Made by a program: the position numbers and the translations under genes | DNA from: Baekduia soli | GTDB taxonomy: Bacteria > Actinomycetota > Thermoleophilia > Solirubrobacterales > Solirubrobacteraceae | Assembly: GCF_007970665.1 (NCBI RefSeq) | Contig: NZ_CP042430.1 | Location: 434,001 to 498,000, forward strand | Direction: 5' to 3' | Length of the DNA stretch: 64,000 nucleotides | The notes under the pieces: model-generated | Database searches by the model: none | Seen by the model: only the letters and a program-made list of their open reading frames with translations | What the model was told of the DNA's origin: nothing | In this document: piece by piece, positions 1 through 6,918 of the stretch | Position numbering within the stretch: the first letter of the stretch is position 1 | Layout: every line of letters begins with the position of its first letter

Positions 1-392
1 GAGGCGCCGAAGCCGCCCACGACGCCCATCGCCACCCGGTCCTCGCCGAGGACGGCGGCGACGCGGTCGGCGCTGCCCAGGCCGTTCTGGATCGAGAGCA
101 CGAGCGTGTCGTCGCCGAGCAGCGGCGCGGCGGCGCGGGCCGCATCCTGCACGTGATGGGCCTTGGTCGCGATGACCACCAGGTCGACCTCGCCGGCCTC
201 GCCGGCGTCGGTGGTGGCGTGCACGGCCACGGTGCTGTCGCCGCTGGCGCCCTCCACGCGCAGGCCGCGCTCGCGCATCGCGGCCACGTGCTCCTCGTCG
301 ACGTCGATGGCCCAGACCTCGTTGCCCGCCCGGCCCAGAAGGCCGGCGTAGACCGCGCCCATGGCGCCCACGCCGACGATCGCGATCCTCAC
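1..392 (-). CDS. Ketopantoate reductase family protein (ApbA/PanE), C-terminus outside window
   Basis: The reverse strand from a GTG at 392 reads as an NAD(P)-binding reductase. It opens with a Rossmann motif (RIAIVGVGAMGAVYAGLL, residues 2-19), followed by a VDLVVIATKAHHV stretch near residue 60 and an IQNGLG motif near residue 95. These are the hallmarks of the 2-dehydropantoate 2-reductase family (PF02558), which reduces ketopantoate or related 2-keto acids. About 130 residues are visible; the catalytic C-terminal helical domain lies beyond base 1. The start overlaps the stop of the upstream amidase gene by 4 bp (GTGA), so the two are probably translationally coupled. A catabolic paralogue rather than the vitamin B5 enzyme is likely from this context, but that is inference. 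Confidence 0.8.
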   Translation of the reverse strand, partial: MRIAIVGVGAMGAVYAGLLGRAGNEVWAIDVDEEHVAAMRERGLRVEGASGDSTVAVHATTDAGEAGEVDLVVIATKAHHVQDAARAAAPLLGDDTLVLSIQNGLGSADRVAAVLGEDRVAMGVVGGFGA

Positions 393-1018
393 AGGCGCTC
401 GAGGACCTCCGACAGCGCCAGGACGTCGCCGTACTTGGCGTCGATGTCGGCGAGGTTGGCGCGGTGCGGCGCCTCGGCGCGGTCGGCGACGCACTCCTCG
501 GGCACGACGATCCGGTAGCCGAGCGAGACGCCGTCCAGGGCGGTGGCCCGGATGCAGCCCGACGTCGAGCAGCCCGTGACGATCAGCGTGTCGACGTCCA
601 TCGTCTCCAGCAGCTCCTCCAGCGGCGTGCCGAAGAACGCCGACGAGCGCGTCTTGATGAACGACGCGTCGCTCTCCGCCGGGGCCAGGCGCGGGTGGAC
701 GCCGGTCGCGCGCGGGTCGGAGTCGACGAGCTGCAGCAGCGCCGGGACCTTGCGGCCCCACATGCCGGCGCTGGCCTCGGGGTCGGCGGCGTCGAAGGCC
801 ATCGTGGCGTACACGACGGGGACGCCGCGGGCGCGCGCGTGCTCCAGCAGGGTCGCGATGGCCTCGACGGTGGCGTCCATCGGGGCGCCGACGTCGTAGG
901 CCGGGTCGCAGAACGCCTCGGACATGTCGATGACGACCACCGCGGCGCGCTCGCCGAACCCCGTGCGGTGTCCGATCCTGCGGCTCGCATAGAACTCGCC
1001 GAGCGTGTCGTGGTCCAC
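389..1018 (-). CDS. Isochorismatase-fold amidohydrolase, N-carbamoylsarcosine amidase-like
   Basis: A 209-residue cysteine hydrolase. The family catalytic triad is visible as Asp31 (VVVIDMSEAF), Lys122 (FIKTRSSAFFGT) and Cys155 (TGCSTSGCIRATA). The TGCSTSGC form is typical of N-carbamoylsarcosine amidase and related carbamoyl/nicotinamide hydrolases rather than true isochorismatase. The longer open frame runs upstream to 3241, but a GTG at 1018 is the sensible start: the family N-terminus fits and a TAGATT hexamer lies 7 nt upstream. It is followed at a 4-bp overlap by the ketopantoate reductase gene. With the hydantoinase-like genes elsewhere in the window it could act on an N-carbamoyl amino acid; the substrate is not shown by the sequence. 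Confidence 0.8.
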   Translation of the reverse strand: MDHDTLGEFYASRRIGHRTGFGERAAVVVIDMSEAFCDPAYDVGAPMDATVEAIATLLEHARARGVPVVYATMAFDAADPEASAGMWGRKVPALLQLVDSDPRATGVHPRLAPAESDASFIKTRSSAFFGTPLEELLETMDVDTLIVTGCSTSGCIRATALDGVSLGYRIVVPEECVADRAEAPHRANLADIDAKYGDVLALSEVLERL

Positions 1019-1025
1019 GGTCGCG

Positions 1026-1031
1026 AATCTA
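1026..1031 (-). promoter_or_regulatory. Putative -10 element of a leaderless promoter
   Basis: TAGATT on the reverse strand ends 7 nt before the GTG start at 1018, with no Shine-Dalgarno between them. This fits an actinobacterial -10 (TANNNT) driving a leaderless mRNA for the amidase/ketopantoate reductase pair. Confidence 0.5.
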
Positions 1032-1144
1032 TCGGAGGATCCCGCCCGGTCGCCCGGCGCCGCGGCGGCGTTGGCGGATCCACCAGTTGCACGCGCCCGG
1101 GGAATGGTCGACGGTCGAGGCCCCACCACCACGAGGAGGCCTCC

Positions 1145-1471
1145 GTGCCCGACGTGTACGCCCTGCTGCTGGTCGACGGCATCGACGACCGCGAGACCTA
1201 CCGGCGCTACGAGGAGCAGTTCGACGTGGACTCCTTCACCGCCCACGGCGGCGAGATCGTCATCAAGAGCGAGACCCCCGCGCCGATGGAGGGCGACTGG
1301 CCCTATCAGCGCGTGGTGCTGCTGCGGTTCCCGTCCCAGGCCCAGCTCGACGCCTGGTACGGATCGCCCGAGTACGCCTCGGTGCGCGAGCTGCGCCTCG
1401 CGTCGGCCCGGCAGCGGATGGCCGCCTTCCCGGCGCTGGAGTGGTCGGAGGAGACGCGGCTGATGGCCTAG
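1145..1471 (+). CDS. DUF1330 family protein
   Basis: A small 108-residue protein beginning VPDVYALLLVDGIDDRETY. It has the compact alpha/beta layout and the central RVVLLRFPSQAQLDAWY segment of DUF1330 (PF07045), a dimeric ferredoxin-like fold with no settled function. The GTG start at 1145 is fixed by a strong GAGGAGG ribosome site at 1133-1139. It is convergent with the CoA ligase gene and the two share a CTAG, so both stop codons lie in the same four bases. It stands alone on this strand, so the context says little about its role. Confidence 0.8.
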   Translation: MPDVYALLLVDGIDDRETYRRYEEQFDVDSFTAHGGEIVIKSETPAPMEGDWPYQRVVLLRFPSQAQLDAWYGSPEYASVRELRLASARQRMAAFPALEWSEETRLMA

Positions 1472-3132
1472 CCGGCCGCTCGCGGCGCCGGCGCCTCGAC
1501 GACGCCCAGGGCGTCGAGCTCGCGCTGCAGGCGCTCGCGCAGCGCTCCCTTGCGGATCTTGGTCGCCGACATCGGCCACTGCTCGACGAAGCGCACGTAG
1601 CGCGGGACCTTGTACGTCGCGATCCGGCCGAGGCAGTGGTCGATGAGCTCGCGCTCGGTGCACGCCGCCCCGGGGCGCAGCTGCACGAACGCCGCGCAGA
1701 CCTCGACGTAGCGCCGGTCGGGCACGCCGACCACCTGGGCGATCGCCACCGCGGGGTGGGTGGCCAGGAACGTCTCGACCTCGGCGGCCGAGACGTTCTC
1801 GCCGCCCACCTTCATCATGTCCTTGATCCGGCCGGTGTAGGTCAGCCGCCCGTCGGCGTCGAGCCGGCCGAGGTCCCCGGAGTGAAACCAGCCCTCGTCG
1901 TCGATCACCGCTGCGGTGAGCTCGGGGGCCCGGAAGTAGCCCGCGAACCGCATCGATCCGCGGAAGAGGATCTCGCCCTCGACGCCGGCCGCGACGTCGC
2001 GGTCGCCGCCGGGCTCCACGACGCGGACCTCCATGCCCGGCAGCGGGTGGCCGCCCGAGGCCAGCCGCAGCTCCAGCGGGTCGGACGGCAGCGTCATCGT
2101 GCAGTAGCCCGTGGCCTCGGCCGCGCCGTAGTTCGAGAGCTGGACCACGTGCGGGATCCGCTCCTGCAGTTGGCGCAGGCGCTCGGGCGTGCCGACGTTG
2201 ACGACGATCCGCAGCGCGCCGAGGTCGGCCGCCGCGAAGTCGGGGTGCTCGAGGATGCGCAGCCAGATCGTCTCGAAGGCGGGGACCGCGTGGGTGCAGC
2301 GGTGCTCGGCCAGCAGCCGCAGCGCGCGGCTGGGCTCGAAGCGGCCGGTGTGGCAGTAGCCGGCGCCCGAGCTCAGGCAGGCCACCAGCGCGGCCCAGCC
2401 GCCGTTGTGGAACAGGGGCAGCGGGCACCAGATCGCGTCGCCGGGCCCGAGGGACCAGCGCGCGGCGGCCAGCGCCCACCCCTGTCGCACCAATGCCCCG
2501 TGCGGGACCATGCAGCCCTTGGGCTCGGCCGAGGTGCCCGACGTGTACATGATCATCGCGATGTCGCCGCCCGCCGGGCCCCGCTCGCGCGCCGCGAGCT
2601 CCTCGCGCGTCACCGCGTGCGCCGCCTCCGCCAGGGCGTGGGCCGGGGTGAAGCCCGCGCCGCATCCCGGGCCGTCGGCGTCGAGCACGAGGACGGACCG
2701 CAGGAGCGGCGCGCCGTCCGACCACCGGTCCTCGCCGCCTCCGAACGCGGTCTGCAGGAGCGCGACGAAGTCCTGGTTCTCCGCCGTCGGCCCGGAGGTC
2801 ACCAGGACGCGGAGCTGCGCATGGGCCACGACGTGGCGCAGCTCGTGGGCCTTGGAGCGCTCGTTGACCGGCACCACGGTCGCGCCGGCGCGCAGGGCCC
2901 CGAACGCGACGGCGAGGAAGTCGGCGCCCGGGCCGAGCAGGATCCCGACCGCGTCGCCGGGCCGGACCCCCGCCGCCAGCAGCAGGCGCGCGGCGCGGTC
3001 GGCCCGCGCGTCGAGGTCGCCGAAGGTCAGCGGCGCGCCCGGTGCCACCACCACCTCGGCGCCGGGCCACCGGTCCGCCGCGGCCCGCAGCAGCCCGCCG
3101 ATCGTGTCGGCGAGGGGCTCGGCGGACGACAT
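1468..3132 (-). CDS. AMP-dependent acyl-CoA synthetase/ligase
   Basis: A 554-residue ANL-superfamily enzyme expected to activate a carboxylic acid through an acyl-AMP to the CoA thioester. The phosphate-binding signature MYTSGTSAEPKG lies near residue 195, the adenine/Mg region YGAAEATGYC near residue 335, the hinge GWFHSGDLGRLD near residue 420 and the A10-region lysine motif KIRKGALRERL near the C-terminus. The start is uncertain: ATG at 3132 (used here) or GTG at 3147; neither has a good Shine-Dalgarno. Upstream on the same strand lies an LLM oxidoreductase, 176 bases away. The sequence resembles crotonobetaine/medium-chain-type ligases, but the substrate cannot be read from it. Confidence 0.88.
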   Translation of the reverse strand: MSSAEPLADTIGGLLRAAADRWPGAEVVVAPGAPLTFGDLDARADRAARLLLAAGVRPGDAVGILLGPGADFLAVAFGALRAGATVVPVNERSKAHELRHVVAHAQLRVLVTSGPTAENQDFVALLQTAFGGGEDRWSDGAPLLRSVLVLDADGPGCGAGFTPAHALAEAAHAVTREELAARERGPAGGDIAMIMYTSGTSAEPKGCMVPHGALVRQGWALAAARWSLGPGDAIWCPLPLFHNGGWAALVACLSSGAGYCHTGRFEPSRALRLLAEHRCTHAVPAFETIWLRILEHPDFAAADLGALRIVVNVGTPERLRQLQERIPHVVQLSNYGAAEATGYCTMTLPSDPLELRLASGGHPLPGMEVRVVEPGGDRDVAAGVEGEILFRGSMRFAGYFRAPELTAAVIDDEGWFHSGDLGRLDADGRLTYTGRIKDMMKVGGENVSAAEVETFLATHPAVAIAQVVGVPDRRYVEVCAAFVQLRPGAACTERELIDHCLGRIATYKVPRYVRFVEQWPMSATKIRKGALRERLQRELDALGVVEAPAPRAAG

Positions 3133-3308
3133 GCGCGCGGATGCCACCAGAGCCGCCCGCGGTCGTCAACCTCGAGCACGTCGCCGACCGGTTCGGCCTG
3201 CACGCGACATCACCGGCCCGGAACGGCCAGGAGGGCTTCACGCTGGGCCGCAGCCCGGCCCGCGACCTCGCCGGCGGGGCCGCAGCGGCCGCGCCGTGAC
3301 CGCCACGC
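3133..3308. other. Intergenic region without a recognisable gene
   Basis: 176 bases between the LLM oxidoreductase stop and the CoA ligase start. Open frames here are GC-driven and have no recognisable domain. I see no clear promoter or hairpin. Confidence 0.5.
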
Positions 3309-4387
3309 TCACCAGCGGCACGCCTCGGGGATCGCGGGGTGGTCGATCGCCGGGTACTTCTTGTGGATCGGCGCGACGACCTCCTCGCCGAAGCGCTGGA
3401 TCTGCTCGGCGACCTCGGCCAGCGGCGGGCCCTCGACCATGCGGAAGCGCAGCGTGAAGTAGTCCACCCCGAACTCCTCGTGGTAGCGCTCGAGCTGCTC
3501 GATGCACTGCTGGGGGCTGCCCATGATCAGGTGCGGCGCGACGCGCTCGGCGGTGATGTCGTCCTCGGTCTGGAAGTCCGGGTGCTGGGTGTAGATGCCC
3601 TGGCGCACGTAGAAGCGCATCTCGTTGACGAAGTGGGTGCCGAACGCCCTGGCCGCGTCGTCGAAGCTGTCGGCGACCCAGCCGTCGCGCATGAGCACGA
3701 TGAAGGGCGTCTTGCCCAGCTCCTCGGCGTACCCGCGGTAGGCGCCGGTGCGCTCGTCCCACTGCGGCTTCATCAGCGGGCCGGGGTCGCAGGTCCAGGC
3801 GTCACCGAACTCGGCCGAGCGCCGGATCGCCGCCGGGCTGGCGTTGCCGCCACCCCAGATCGGCCAGCCGCCCCGCTGCCACGGCTGGGGCGCGAGCAGC
3901 CCCTGCTGCACCTGGTAGAAGTCGCCGTCGAAGTCGAAGCGCTCCCCCTCGAACGCGAGCTGCCACACCTTCATGGCCTCCTTGAAGCGACCGAGCATGC
4001 GCTCCTGCGGCACGCCGAACTGCTGCCAGTAGCCCGGGTGGAACCCGCGCGAGACCGTCGTGTACAGCCGACCGCGCGACAGGTTGTCGATGACCGAGTA
4101 CTGCTCGGCGGCCTTCATCGGGTGATACAGCGTGTTGATGTGCGTGAACGTGCCGATCGCGACCTTCGAGGTCTCGCGCGCGAGCACCGTCAGCAACTGC
4201 TCGGGCCCGGGCAGGTAGCACTCGGTCCGGCCGTGGCGGTGGGGCACCTGGAGCGAGTGGAACCCGGCCTTCTCGGCGATGATCCCCTCCTCGATCATCC
4301 CGTCCATCGTGTCGGCCACGTCCTCGCGGCCCGGCATGGGCTGGTCGTAGGCCCCCGGTTGGTGTCGATCAGGTACCCGATCCTCAT
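3309..4387 (-). CDS. LLM-class flavin/F420-dependent oxidoreductase with an apparent frameshift near the N-terminus
   Basis: The in-frame body (3309-4337, 342 residues from an internal ATG) is a luciferase-like monooxygenase (PF00296): EKAGFHSLQVPHRHG, IGTFTHINTLYHPMKAAEQ and RGRLYTTVSRGFHPGYWQQFGV are typical. The usual N-terminus MRIGYLIDTNRG is encoded at 4354-4387 but in another frame. ATG 4387 follows a good GGAGG (spacing 7). One extra base in the C5 run at 4352-4356 would join it to YDQPMPGRED and give 359 residues. Either a base was lost in sequencing or the gene is damaged. The likely role is a reduced-flavin- or F420-dependent oxidation; substrate unknown. It has its own ribosome site and follows a hairpin that closes the upstream operon. 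Confidence 0.78.
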
Positions 4388-4438
4388 TGCGTGCCTCCGT
4401 CGCGGTGGTCGCCCCACCTTCCTCCGGGCGATCGCACG

Positions 4439-4466
4439 TGACGACTGGCCCAAGCGCCAGTCGTCA
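4439..4466 (-). terminator. Hairpin spanning the stop codon of the crotonase gene
   Basis: A perfect 11-bp stem (arms TGACGACTGGC and GCCAGTCGTCA) with a 6-nt loop. The crotonase stop (4464-4466) forms the base of one arm. There is no U-tract. It probably separates the GFA/crotonase operon from the LLM gene downstream. Confidence 0.55.
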
Positions 4467-5495
4467 GGCCGGCGGCGCGAAGTACCGGTCGACGTCGGTC
4501 ACGTCGCCCAGGCCCGGCGGGTCCCAGTGCGGGTCGTGGTCCTTGTCGATCACGACGGCGCGGATGCCCTCCACGAAGTCGGGCGTCTGCAGGAACGCCT
4601 CGGCGATGCGCAGGTCCTGCTCCAGGCAGGCCTGCAGCGAGGAGCGCGCAGCGTCGGAGCGCAGCGCGCGCAGCGTCACCGCCAGCGCCGTGGGCGAGCG
4701 GGTGCGGATCGTCGCGGCCGCGGCCTGCGCGGCGTCCTCCTCGCGCGCCTCCAGGCGCCCGACGATCTCGGCCACCGACCCCGCCGCGTAGCACGCGTCG
4801 ATCCAGGCGCGGTCGGCGGCGATCCCGCCGGGCGGCGGCTCGGCGCTCGCCGCGGCCACGGTGGCGATCGCCGCGTCGGGCGTGTCGCTCCCCAGCGCCG
4901 CCATCAGCTCGTCCAGGCGCGAGTGGTCGACGACGGCGTCGGCGAGCCCGATGGCGACCGCGTCGGCGGCCCCGATCGGCAACCCCGTCAACGCCAGGTG
5001 CGTGCCCGTCCGGCCGGGCGCGGCGGCGAGCAGGTGCGTGCCGCCGACGTCGGGGAAGAAGCCGATGCCGACCTCGGGCATGGCCGCGCGCAGCCGCTCG
5101 GTCGCCACCCGGTGGCTCGCGTGGCCGGCCAGGCCGATGCCCCCGCCCATGACGATGCCGTCCATGATCGCGACGACCGGCTTGGGGTAGCCGGCGATCC
5201 GCGCGTCCAGCGCGTACTCCCGGGCCCAGAACTCCAGCGCCGCCCCGTCGCGGGCCAGCGCGCTCTCGCGGAACATCCGGATGTCGCCCCCGGCGCAGAA
5301 GCCGCGCTCGCCGGCGCCGTCGAGGACGACCACGGAGACGGCGTCGTCGGCCTCCCAGGCGTCGAGCGCCGCGGCGATCGCCCCGACCATGACCGTGGTC
5401 AGCGCGTTGATGGCCTTCGGGCGGTTCAGCGTGATGCGCCCGACGGGCGCGTCGACGGCCGTCCGGACCTCGGAGGCGGGCTGCACGTCGGGCAT
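4464..5495 (-). CDS. Enoyl-CoA hydratase/isomerase family, 3-hydroxyisobutyryl-CoA hydrolase type
   Basis: A 343-residue crotonase-fold protein, longer than classic 260-residue hydratases and matching the HIBCH branch. Landmarks are RITLNRPKAINALT (residues ~19-32), the oxyanion-hole segment FCAGGDIRMF, GIVMGGGIGLAGHASHRV, and MPEVGIGFFPDVGGTHLL with the family's catalytic Glu. The C-terminal ECH_2-type helical region (ACLEQDLRIAEAF..PDFVEGIRAVVIDKD) is present. HIBCH hydrolyses 3-hydroxyisobutyryl-CoA in valine catabolism. ATG 5495 is preferred; GTG 5501 overlaps the stop of the GFA gene and is equally possible. It is co-transcribed with the GFA gene, and a hairpin at the stop ends the unit. 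Confidence 0.85.
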   Translation of the reverse strand: MPDVQPASEVRTAVDAPVGRITLNRPKAINALTTVMVGAIAAALDAWEADDAVSVVVLDGAGERGFCAGGDIRMFRESALARDGAALEFWAREYALDARIAGYPKPVVAIMDGIVMGGGIGLAGHASHRVATERLRAAMPEVGIGFFPDVGGTHLLAAAPGRTGTHLALTGLPIGAADAVAIGLADAVVDHSRLDELMAALGSDTPDAAIATVAAASAEPPPGGIAADRAWIDACYAAGSVAEIVGRLEAREEDAAQAAAATIRTRSPTALAVTLRALRSDAARSSLQACLEQDLRIAEAFLQTPDFVEGIRAVVIDKDHDPHWDPPGLGDVTDVDRYFAPPA

Positions 5496-5497
5496 CG

Positions 5498-5932
5498 TCA
5501 CGCGGGGAGGCGCTCGGGGTGGCGCGGCAGCCCGTCGTCGGGGATCGGCTCCCACGGTGCCGCGTAGGCCGTGAACTGGCGGGCCGAGGGCCTGATGCCC
5601 GGGTCGCCGTCGATGGCGGCCATCCGCACGATCTCGATCTCCCCGCTCCCCGCCTGACGGGCGAGCACCGCCGATCCGCACAGGGCGCAGAACACCTTGT
5701 CCAGGCCGCCGGGCGACCAGGCGCGGAGATGCTCCTCGCCGGCCGTGAGGCGCACGGATCCCGGCGCGGCCCGGGCCGAGGCCTGGAACCCCGTCCCGCT
5801 GCGATGCTGGCAGCGCGTGCAGTGGCAGTAGGCGGCGCCCACCAGCGGCTCGTCGATCTCGAAGCGGACGGCCCCGCATCCGCAGCCGCCGGTCAGCGGG
5901 AGCGACGGGGCGGGGATGGCGTCGTCGGACAT
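5498..5932 (-). CDS. GFA family zinc protein (CENP-V/GFA domain)
   Basis: A 144-residue protein with the zinc-binding pattern of PF04828: GGCGCGAVRF near residue 15, YCHCTRCQHRSG near residue 36 and FCALCGSAV near residue 82. The name comes from glutathione-dependent formaldehyde-activating enzyme, but most members, and probably this one, have no demonstrated activity. It is the first gene of a short operon with the crotonase. The ATG at 5932 sits 6 nt after a TAGGAT hexamer with no Shine-Dalgarno, so the message is probably leaderless. Confidence 0.85.
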   Translation of the reverse strand: MSDDAIPAPSLPLTGGCGCGAVRFEIDEPLVGAAYCHCTRCQHRSGTGFQASARAAPGSVRLTAGEEHLRAWSPGGLDKVFCALCGSAVLARQAGSGEIEIVRMAAIDGDPGIRPSARQFTAYAAPWEPIPDDGLPRHPERLPA

Positions 5933-5938
5933 GGACGG

Positions 5939-5944
5939 ATCCTA
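5939..5944 (-). promoter_or_regulatory. Putative -10 element of a leaderless promoter
   Basis: TAGGAT on the reverse strand, 6 nt before the ATG at 5932. No ribosome-binding site lies between. Confidence 0.5.
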
Positions 5945-6066
5945 TGTGGGGATCCCGACACCCGGGTGGTCCGCGGCCGCACGCCACGGCCGCCGCATCC
6001 CCGCGGACCGAACCTGACCTCGACCGCTCGTACCGTGGCTCCGACCGCGAGACCGAGGGAGCGACG

Positions 6067-6918
6067 ATGACCGAGCAGGACCGCTACATCCCCGGAGTGC
6101 CGTGCTGGATCGACGCGACCGAGCCCGACCCGGAGGCCGCCGCCGCCTTCTACGCCGGCCTGTTCGCCTGGGAGCTGGAGGACGTCGCGCCGCCCGAGGC
6201 CCCGGGCCGGTACTTCATGGCCCGCCTGCCGGGCGGCGACGTCGGCGCCGTCGGCTCGCAGCCCGAGGGCGCGGCGGCCGCCGCCACCTGGAACACCTAC
6301 ATCTGGGTGCAGGACGCCGACGCGACCGCCGAGAGGGTGCGCGCCGCAGGCGGCCGCGTGCTGACCGAGCCCTTCGAGGTCGGCGACGCCGGCCGCACCG
6401 CGGTCGTCGCCGATCCCGAGGGCGCCGTGTTCTCGCTGTGGCAGGCGCGCCGCCACCGGGGCGCCGCGGTCGTCAACGAGCCCGGCTCGCTGAACTTCAA
6501 CGTCCTGCACACGCGCGACGCCGGGGGCGCCGCCGCGTTCTACGGCGCGGTCTTCGGCTGGGAGCCGCTGCCCGTCGGCGACGGCACCGCCTGGGCGCTG
6601 GCCGGGTACGGCGACGTCCTCGAGCAGCGCAACCCCGGCATGCGCGAGGGCATGGCCGCGATGGGGGCGCCGGCCCGCTTCGAGGACGTCGTCGCGAGCC
6701 TGCTGGTCATGGGCGACGACGAGCCCGGCGCCGCGCACTGGGCCGTCACGTTCGGCGTCGACGACGCCGACGCGGTGGCCGCACGGGCGACCGAGCTCGG
6801 CGGCCGCGTGGTCGTCGCGCCCTTCGACGCGCCCTGGGTCCGCATGGCGGTCCTCGCCGATCCGCAGGGCGCGACGTTCACCGCCAGCCGCTTCACGCCC
6901 GAGAACAAGGACCTCTAG
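6067..6918 (+). CDS. Tandem VOC (glyoxalase/bleomycin-resistance fold) protein
   Basis: A 283-residue protein made of two VOC modules. The first (residues ~8-125) contains PDPEAAAAFYAGLFAWE and ends VVADPEGAVFSLWQ. The second (~138-275) repeats the plan with DAGGAAAFYGAVFGWE and AVLADPQGATFTASRF. Such two-module proteins (27 kDa antigen/CFP30B-like) are common in actinobacteria; metal ligands and substrate are not obvious. The ATG at 6067 follows a GAGGGAG ribosome site. It is convergent with copA and shares a CTAG double stop with it. No functional link to copper handling is evident. Confidence 0.85.
   Translation: MTEQDRYIPGVPCWIDATEPDPEAAAAFYAGLFAWELEDVAPPEAPGRYFMARLPGGDVGAVGSQPEGAAAAATWNTYIWVQDADATAERVRAAGGRVLTEPFEVGDAGRTAVVADPEGAVFSLWQARRHRGAAVVNEPGSLNFNVLHTRDAGGAAAFYGAVFGWEPLPVGDGTAWALAGYGDVLEQRNPGMREGMAAMGAPARFEDVVASLLVMGDDEPGAAHWAVTFGVDDADAVAARATELGGRVVVAPFDAPWVRMAVLADPQGATFTASRFTPENKDL

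Noticed and set aside
389-3241. A 950-codon open frame on the reverse strand
   Set aside because: Only its last 209 codons are the amidase. The rest is an out-of-frame, Arg/Ala/Pro-rich reading of the CoA ligase gene, caused by scarce stop codons in GC-rich DNA.
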